Source: Astragalus membranaceus
Taxonomy: Eukaryota > Streptophyta > Magnoliopsida > Fabales > Fabaceae
Assembly (NCBI GenBank): GCA_039519185.1
Contig: CM076847.1
Coordinates: 28,021,251-28,085,250 of the forward strand
DNA: 64,000 nucleotides
Direction of reading: 5' to 3'
Of this stretch, positions 56,976 to 64,000 are shown piece after piece. Below the pieces are notes generated by a model, which saw nothing but the letters and a program-made list of their open reading frames with translations, was not told the DNA's origin and searched no databases. Every line of letters begins with the position of its first letter. The first letter of the stretch is position 1. The position numbers and the translations under genes are program-made.

Positions 56976-58967
56976 GGTTGAAAATAGAATTATCTGAGAG
57001 TCCCCAGCTTTACTCTTCTCTTTTCAGTTATCTATAGATGGCATGATAACTTACTATCTGGGGCAACCCACTTTGTCTAATTCTCTGAGTTATCCCCTGA
57101 ACTTAGATTAAAGGCAAGAAACCTTCTCTGTTCTTGGTATTAATTCTGATCTGAAACAGAACCGTATCAGAACAAAGGTCAATAGTGGTACCAAAAGAAC
57201 TACCGGTGGACTAGTCACCTATACTAATTCACACGCAGTTCTTGGATCCTACAATCTGTATGCTAAGGCCTTTCTAAACGAAAGAAAAGTCTTGACTACT
57301 AATCTGCGCGTTTCAAATCAATTTAATTTATCTTCTGAAAAACCTTTTGCCTATAGTATTTTTCACGACATCACATCTTATTATAATGGCATTCAGAATA
57401 TTCTTGTCATTATAAATAGGTTTGATTACAGCACCATTGAAGGAAAAGTTAAGCTAACAAGCTCTCTTGTGATTATCTTCAGAGCGACAATCAAGATGAC
57501 TTCCAGGGCTTCCTCCTCACGAGGAAGAGGAAGAGGTAAGGGTAAACCTGACCTTAATAAATTGCCAATTGCTACAGGATCTGGTTTACCAATTACTACA
57601 GGGACCTCCACCCTAAACAAATCAGGGCCATCTTCCCAGAAAACCCTACCAACTCAAAATCAAACCAAACAAACTAAATCGGACTATGCTTTCCCATTCC
57701 AAACCCTCCTTGCCTTTCAAGAACAAGGATTAATCAATCTTCCAACTAGAACTTGGGCTAGTATAGCTGGAGACGGGGACCAAGACATCCCAGCCTTAGA
57801 CCTAGCTATACATATCCAAAAAACCCAATTAACCCAAGCTAACCCTAAGCAATCCCAGATTGTCCCTACTCAAAGACAATCTCAAATTGTCCCCATTCAA
57901 TCATCTCAAATCACCCCAGCTCAAACTCAATATATACCAAAAGAAAACTTCTTCTTTTTGGCCCATCTTGACCCAGAATTCTGGGATAAAGATCCTAACA
58001 GAATTCCTTCCAAAATATTTCCACCCCCATTCCACTTCTTTCCTTTTACCCTTAACAAAACCCAAAGGTTTTATGAGTTCATCCTCGTAGACATTGAATC
58101 TGTCTCTATCAAACACTACAAAGAACCCAGAGACGACTCTTTCATTACCCATTCAACAATCCAAATCCTGAATGTCCGACACCTTCAGCCTTTGGTCAAA
58201 ATCCAAACAATACAAAGAAATTTTCTCAGTTATTTGACCCTATGGGTTATAATTACTGGGATTATATGAAAGCCTGGGAATATCTTATCCTTGGCTTACA
58301 AAACAAATCTTTCAAACACTCTTGGTTGATCTATTTCAAAAAGGCTACCAAGTACTCCTTCCCAAGTTGGTTCCTTCAATGGTGGGACTTCTTCGGGCCT
58401 GTCCCAAAAATCTTACTTATTGATGTCTACGAAGGATTTCAAACTTTTTCAAAGAGATTCAACAAAGATCTCAAAAACTATCCAATTATCTTAAATTTCT
58501 TTACCAGTTTTTCACTCTCATGGATTTTTTCATGGCAGTACAAAACTGGAAATTTTCATCTCCCAAAATCTTTATTATCCTTTTACAAACAAGCTTTTGT
58601 AAAGTGGTGGCCTCGCTTTGATGCTTCTATGGCATCACCTGAAAGTGTAACCACCTGGTTTAAAAACAATCCTAGGGCTCTGCAAGCGGCTGATCCAGAC
58701 AACTGCAAATTCCTTAATCAGAAGGCTAGAATTTCTGGAGCTCTTGCAGCTTCTACCTCTGAAGAAGATGTTCCAGAGGAACAACTCCAGAATATTATGA
58801 AACTTCTTCAGGATCAAACTGAGGACAAAAATGTCCCTTCATCTTCAAAAAGAGACAGTAAGAAGAAGCAGGTCCAAACCTTGTCTTCTTCATCCTCTTC
58901 AATAGATTCGTTCTACCAAAACGAAGAGGGCTGCTCTGACAATTATTCTCCTAATGTTCTTCATTAA
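56976..58967 (+). pseudogene. Caulimovirid fragment: possible movement-protein end plus a second ORF
   Basis: From about 57140 a frame reads through a segment resembling the C-terminal part of a plant viral movement protein (TTGGLVTYTNSHAVLGSYN), then a basic SSRGRGRGKGK stretch near 57508-57543, then a Gln/Thr-rich linker. Near 58190 the frame shifts, and the remainder (58200-58967) has tryptophan-rich words such as MGYNYWDYMKAWEYLI and SWFLQWWDFFGPVPK, ending in a Ser-rich acidic tail. I recognise this arrangement from plant endogenous caulimovirids, but the function of the Trp-rich part is unknown to me. One frameshift is certain. The 5' end is truncated at the satellite. Confidence 0.55.
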
Positions 58968-59950
58968 TTAAGGTCCTCAAGAATTTTATTTTAATTTTTC
59001 AATCATTTTCCAAAATTGTCCTTAAGCATGACAATTGTACCACCCTTGGTGGGAAAAACTGCTCATCTACCCTGGAACAGGGTAATAGTAGTACCAACAA
59101 TGGTATGAAAAACTGTTCCTTCAACACCCTGGAACACGGTGATAGTAATACCAGCAATGGTATGAAAAATTGTTCCTTCAACACCCTTGGACATGGTGAT
59201 TGAGTGTCAGTGATGACACAAAAAATTGTTCAAAATTCAATTATCATACTTTTACTAACCCATCCAATTATTTTGTGCTTGCTTGACCCCATTAGTCAAA
59301 GTCACCCACAGGGCTCCATGATGGCAAGCAATAATTACCTTTGCTCTTGTCCCCAACCAGCACAAAGCAACAATGATGACAAGACCAAGGGAATCAGTTT
59401 TTCCTTCAATTACGCCACCTATCTAGCCTCAATCATGCTGTGTAATCTAGGTCAGAAAAACATTGGATTCCAAACAGTTGAAGTCAACAGTGCACAGTGC
59501 AGGTCACCTAAGTGCCCAGTTCAAGTCATCAAGCATAGAATTCCGAATAGTAGTCCTTTACTCTTTATTCCGATTAGTAACCAGTTACTATTCATTCAAT
59601 TTCTATATAAGCGTGCTTAGGCTATTGTTAGAGACACACTTCAATTACTTCTCTCTCTAAGTCTAGTAAGAAGTCAGAGCTTGTAAGCTTACTTCTTCCT
59701 CTTCTTCAGTCCTCAATCTTGTAACTCATAGACAGTTCTCTGTCTCTCATGGAAGGCTTTGCCTCCTAATCTATGTTATCTATTGCTTAGTTTTCTGCAC
59801 TTTTATTTTATTATTGTTGCATTCGGTATGCTACCTACTTCTCCTCTGTCTCCCTAATTTATTTTAACCTCTGATTCCGATTCCCTCTTGGTATCAGAAG
59901 GAAAAGCTGATCCCCTGCTTTTCCTTCTTACTTATCTGAGTTATGCTTTG
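58968..59950 (+). promoter_or_regulatory. Caulimovirid intergenic region: repeats, promoter, leader
   Basis: Follows the second ORF. Three diverged 54-58-bp repeats with GGTATGAAAAACTGTTCCTT lie at 59047-59210. A TATA box (CTATATAAGC, 59603-59612) is followed by a CT-rich leader and, at 59889, TGGTATCAGA, matching the first ten bases of the tRNA-iMet primer site. This is the expected order for a pararetrovirus promoter, transcript start and minus-strand primer site. A chance ORF at 59204-59620 is not supported. Confidence 0.65.
59889..59898 (+). promoter_or_regulatory. Probable caulimovirid tRNA-iMet primer site
   Basis: TGGTATCAGA, then AGG instead of GC. It lies about 280 bp after the TATA box, as in pararetroviruses that use initiator tRNA. 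The mismatch beyond base ten lowers certainty. Confidence 0.6.
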
Positions 59951-60199
59951 CAGTTACTTATAATTTGTTCATAATCATATAAGTGCCAGTTATGGATATT
60001 AATTCTGAAATTAATATTTTATTCTAAGTGTTATACTATAGTGTACTCCTTGACTATAGCTAAAAAGCCAAATGCGTACGTCAATACAGGCGTCAGGCAA
60101 GGGCAGTTTTACTGCTGTATTTACTCAGTTCATCGGAGTAATCATCCAGTCAATTAGTCTACTTTTTTATGACTAATAAACATTATGGTAATGAATGGT
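59951..60199 (+). other. Caulimovirid leader or unassigned
   Basis: No ORF or repeat identified. It probably continues the viral leader up to the CACTA-like end. Confidence 0.3.
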
Positions 60200-60209
60200 A
60201 AAATTATTC

Positions 60210-60346
60210 ATCTAAAATTCCGCCGGAAAATCAAATTTTTCCGCCAGAAATTTACTGACGGAAAAAATCCGCCGGAAATGCCAGATTTCCGCCGGAAACG
60301 TACCGGCGGAAAAAATCCGCCGGTAATACGCGATTTCCTTGTAGTG
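60210..60346 (+). mobile_element. One end of a CACTA-type DNA transposon
   Basis: Ends CGATTTCCTTGTAGTG, the inverse of the CACTACAAGGAAA start of CACTA elements. It is preceded by six TTCCGCCGGAAA-like subterminal palindromes. No matching CACTACAAG end is seen upstream, so this is a truncated or rearranged end. It lies directly against caulimovirid copy 2. Confidence 0.6.
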
Positions 60347-61440
60347 CAAACAATCTTCTTTATCTAAGTTCACTATAGATAAAGAATCCCTTAGGAAAGA
60401 ATTTTATTCTGAGGAATGGTCTCCTCACAGAGAATGGTTCTTCCAACATTACAAGGGAAACAAAAAACAAAAAATCCAAGAGAAATTTTATAAGTTTCTC
60501 AATCAAGTAGAGTTCAATATTCCCTTCTTTGAATGGTTTCATGCGTATACCATCAAGGAAAATATTGACTATACTTTCCAAACTGACTTAATCGGAAAAA
60601 GGACTTTAGACGTTGTTACTGTTTGGCATCTTAAGGATGGTCAGATGGTCCAGTCTGAGCTTCCTCCAAAAACACCTTTTGCCCTTCACAATAAAGAGCA
60701 AACCAGCCCTGTCATGGCCTCCCCCTTCAAAACCAAAACTGAAGGAGAGCCCATAACAGCCAGGGATATCAATGATCTCATGGAACAATCAAATTATACA
60801 AACAAATACCTTCAATTAATTAACATGATAGATGAAGCCTCTTCGGATTACTTAGAAGCTATCAGTCCTGTCATCTACAATCCAAAAAACCAATGGCGTA
60901 GGGAAACCAAGCTTTATTACCCTAGAGCCACTGCTCCTGATCTTCTTTTAGAAGAAAAGGAAACCAATATCAAAAGCTTTAGTGCCAATAATGTCTATGA
61001 ATGGAACATAGACGGTGAAAATGAATATGGCATAACCAAAGTCCTTCAAAACATGACTATGGTTGCCACTGCCTATGAAACCGCAAACAATTCCCCTAAG
61101 GATATGATCGTAGAAATCCTTATTGCAGGATTTTGTGGTCAACTCAAAAGTTGGTGGGATAATTATCTCACTGAAGAGGCCAAGCAGTCTATCCTCACTG
61201 CAGTCAAAATAGAACCCAGTGATGACCCCATCTTAGATTGTGACGTTCATATCCCTGATGCGGTTAATACCTTAATTTTTACGATAGCTCAACATTTTAT
61301 TGGAGACCCTTCTCAAATAAAAGATAGATCTGCCGAATTATTATCCAATGTTAGGTGTAAAACCCTTGGCGACTTTAGGTGGTATAAAGACACCTTCCTA
61401 ACTAGGATCTACACCAGGGAAGATAGCCAGCAGGCCTTCT
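60347..61440 (+). pseudogene. Caulimovirid copy 2: capsid region with internal deletions
   Basis: Homologous to 27490-28880 of copy 1. The frame stays open from about 60363, through IPFFEWFHAYTIKENIDY and WHLKDGQMVQSELPP, to WWDNYLTEEAKQ and RWYKDTFLTRIYTREDSQQAF. An in-frame deletion removes the Ser-rich middle (joined at NKYLQ-LINMIDEAS, near 60815). It lacks the one-base shift seen in copies 1 and 3 at the GNKKQKIQEKFYKFL block. At about 61440 it joins abruptly to intergenic sequence, so the zinc finger and protease are missing. Confidence 0.75.
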
Positions 61441-62215
61441 CGAATACCAGTCATGGTATGAAAAACTGTTCCTTCAAAACCTTTGGACATGGTGATCGTA
61501 GTGTTAGTGATGACACGAAAAGCTGTTCAAAATTCAATTATTGTTATTTTACTAACCAATTATTATTTCTTGTTTACTTGACTCCCCTAAGTCAAAGTCA
61601 CCCAAGACATCAATTATGGCAGACAAGTGGAATATACTTTCATCATGACTTGCCATAATGACCTTTGCTTTTGTCCCCCACTAATCAAAAGCAACAGTCA
61701 TGAAGTTGCTCTCAATCATTCCTTCAAATACGCCAACTATCAAAGGTTCAATAATTCGGAAAAGTTCAAGTCAGAAAACTTTGGATCCCAAACAGTTCAA
61801 ATCATCAGTGCACAGTGTAGGTCACCTATGTGCACAGTTCAAGTCATCAAGCATAGGATTCTGAATAGTAGTCCTTTACTATTTATTCCGGTAAGTAACC
61901 GGTTACTATTCATTCAATTTCTATATAAGCGTGCTTAGGCTATTGTTTTAGACACGCTTCATTTCACGCTTCAATACACACTTCAATTACTTCTCTCTAT
62001 GTCTAGTAAGAAGTCAGAGCTTGTAAGCTTACTTCTTCCTCTTCTTCAATCTTCAATCTTGTAACTCATAGACAGTTCTCTATCTCTCATGGAAGGATTT
62101 GCCTCGTAATTTATGTTATCTATTGCTTATTTTTCTGCACTTTTATTTTATTATTGTTGCATTGTGTGTGCTACCTACTTTTCCTCTGCCTCTCTAATTT
62201 ATTTTAACCTCTGAT
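61441..62215 (+). promoter_or_regulatory. Second copy of the caulimovirid intergenic region
   Basis: Parallel to about 59090-59875: one GGTATGAAAAACTGTTCCTT repeat, the TATA box CTATATAAGC (61921-61930), and the CT-rich leader. It ends at the CTCTGATTC word, before the primer site, where it switches to a capsid fragment. Confidence 0.65.
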
Positions 62216-62271
62216 TCTCGAACAAGTAAAGTTCAATATTCCTTTCTTTGATTGGTTTCATGCTTATACCT
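62216..62271 (+). pseudogene. Small caulimovirid capsid scrap
   Basis: About 55 bp matching 27638-27690 of copy 1 (TTGATTGGTTTCATGCTTATACC). It joins intergenic DNA on the left and an LTR-like fragment on the right. Confidence 0.6.
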
Positions 62272-62598
62272 GTGGATATCTTGTACTGTAGGACTTGTAT
62301 TGCAGGTCAAAGTTTTGATGATGAAAAAGACCAGAGCTAAAGGTGACAAGAGTAAAAGTTGACCAAAGCCAAAGTTGATGAAAGTGACAAAGTATCAAAG
62401 TCACAATCCAAGACAATCAAGCTCAAAGAATTAAAGTTTCAAGATATAAGGGTAGTCCTTAGGGTTTAAGTGTTTCTTAGGAAAAAGTGTTAGCTCTTAC
62501 GAAGGTCGGCTCATCTCTCAAAGTCCCACGTTTTTCAAAATGCATGCATGCACACGTAAACATAAAAAGGCTTTTTAGAAACACCTTAATCGATTCAC
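62272..62598 (+). mobile_element. Possible LTR fragment of a Ty1/copia (SIRE-like) element
   Basis: Starts TGTGGATATCTTGTACTGTA and includes GTCAAAGTTTTGATGATG and repeated CAAAGTTGA words, which resemble the start of SIRE/Maximus LTRs. It interrupts caulimovirid sequence. No clear target duplication or CA end, so the assignment is tentative. Confidence 0.3.
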
Positions 62599-64000
62599 CT
62601 ATATCTTCATCATCAACTTCATCTCAATCCTCTCTTAATGAGAGTCAATCCTTTTCAAACCATGATTTCAAAAAAGAAACCTGTTTTGAAAATCAATCTT
62701 CCTTATCCGAGTTTACCATAGATAAGGAATCCCTTAGGAAAGATTTCTACTCTGAGGAATGGGCTCCTCACAGAGTATGGTTCTTTCAAAACTACCAGGG
62801 ACACAAAAACAAAATATTCAAGAGAAATTTTACAAATTTCTCGAACAAGTAATGTTCAATATTCCTTTCTTTGATTGGTTTCATGCTTATACCATCAAGA
62901 AAAATATTGACTACCCTTTCCAAACTAACATGGTTGGTAGAAAAACCCAAGACGTTATCACTGTTTGGCATCTTAAAGATGGTCAAATGGTTCAGTCTGA
63001 GCTTCCACCCAAAGTCCCCTTTGCTCTTAACAGCAAAGACCTCCAAGCTTTAGGTGATTCTAATAGTAGTAGGAAAGGCAAAGAAATTTGTCTTGACTCT
63101 TCTAAAACCGAACCATCTCCATCTTCATTGTCTACCCAATTAGAGAAACCTCTTTTCAATCCCTATAAGGTTTCCAAATCCTTCAAAAAAACCCTTCGTC
63201 ATAATGATCCCAAAGATCACATCAAAAGGGAAGTTGATGACGCCATAAATGAACTCTTAGCCAAAGTCAATAAGCAATTAGTTCTCCTTAGGAAAACTGC
63301 TCCTGACACACCATCACCTAAGAGTAAAATCATCAATATTCTTGATGAAGCCTCTTCTGATCACTCAGAAGAAACCAATCCAGAGGACAAAGTCAGCCCT
63401 ATCATCTACAATCCCAAAAACAATGGAAAAGAGAAACAAAACTTTTTATTATCCTAGAGCCACGGCCCCTGACCTTCTCTTAGAAGAAAAGGAGACCAAC
63501 ATCAAAAGCTTTAGTGCTAATAACGTTTACGAGTTGAACATTGATGGAGAAAATGAGTATGGCATAACCAAAATTCTCCAAAACATGACTATGGTTGCCA
63601 CTGCTTATGAAACCTCCAACAATTGTCCTGAAAACATGATCGTTAGAATACTTGTTGCAGGGTTTTGCGGCCAACTCAAAGGTTGGTGGGATAATTATCT
63701 CACCGATAACGCCAAACAATGTATCCTCACTGCAGTCAAACTTGACTCCAGTGGCATCCATGTCCTAGATGAGGAAGGCAGTATCCCCGATGCTGTCAAT
63801 ACCCTTATCTTTACTATTGCCCAACAGTTTATTGAAGACCCTTCTTTAATTAAAGAGAGGTCTGCAGAATTGTTGTCCAATCTTAGGTGTAAGACCCTTG
63901 GTGACTTCAGATGGTATAAAGATACCTTCCTGACTAGAGTCTATACCAGAAAAGATAGCTAGCAAGCTTTCTGGAAAGAAAAGTTCTTGGCTGGTCTCCC
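62599..64000 (+). pseudogene. Caulimovirid copy 3: capsid region, runs off the window
   Basis: Matches copy 1 closely, including the same frame-shifting one-base difference near 62810. It lacks about 117 bp found in copy 1 at 27835-27952, has another frame change near 63420-63445, and has a TAG at 63960-63962 where copy 1 has a glutamine codon. The capsid words WWDNYLTDNAKQ and RWYKDTFLTRVYTRKDS are present. Not functional as read. Confidence 0.78.

Noticed and set aside
59204..59620. 138-codon ORF in the caulimovirid intergenic region
   Set aside because: No homology and not kept in the second copy (61441-62215), where the frame differs; overlaps the promoter.

Overview
The window is repeat-rich chromosomal DNA from a flowering plant, most likely a eudicot and most likely pericentromeric or otherwise gene-poor. 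I found no host gene. Almost every base belongs to Ty3/gypsy LTR retrotransposons (chromovirus and Athila lineages), to broken fragments of an endogenous caulimovirid (plant pararetrovirus), or to a satellite array. The plant call rests on the element families: Athila with the TGGCGCCGTTGCCGGGG primer site, Tekay/Del-like chromoviruses with the tRNA-iMet site TGGTATCAGAGC, caulimovirid coat-protein ORFs and a CACTA end. The species cannot be named from this sequence.

Layout, left to right. 1-269: integrase end of an Athila-like element on the minus strand. 270-8120 (L1): a non-autonomous LTR element with 2.8-kb LTRs and a 2.26-kb non-coding interior. 8121-26461 (A): a broken Athila-like element on the plus strand (gag-PR-RT-RH-IN, a third ORF, 3' LTR). 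It is split at 13030-22670 by T, a complete, very young chromovirus with a TGTTG target duplication and an intact 1,453-codon gag-pol. 26465-27132: a 668-bp inverted repeat (308-bp arms, 52-bp loop). 27353-30013: caulimovirid capsid/zinc-finger/protease remnant.

From 30014 there is a four-level nest. Chromovirus X starts at 30014 inside the caulimovirid. Its 5' LTR is split by Athila-like element B (31966-50018, minus strand, target duplication GTTAT). B's gag is in turn split by chromovirus C (38819-47730, target duplication CCTGG). X resumes at 50019 and its gag-pol runs open until a 500-N assembly gap (53276-53775). 53776-56962: 17 units of a 192/193-bp satellite with higher-order structure. 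56976-64000: rearranged caulimovirid fragments, comprising a second ORF, two copies of the promoter/intergenic region, two more coat-protein copies, one CACTA end and an LTR-like scrap.

How the parts relate. T is the only element with a visibly complete coding set. L1 keeps T-like ends, primer site, leader and polypurine tract but no genes, so it probably moved using proteins from a T-like element. C and X stand in a similar relation: C has nearly identical LTRs around a badly decayed copy of an X-like gag-pol. The most unexplained signal is inside the LTRs. At least five LTR families carry GC-rich dyad-symmetric words, in three of them arranged as pairs recurring every 70-75 bp, often next to a CCCTGGG or CCTGG core. 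The four chromovirus LTR families also place a purine-rich tract 242-248 bp from the LTR start.
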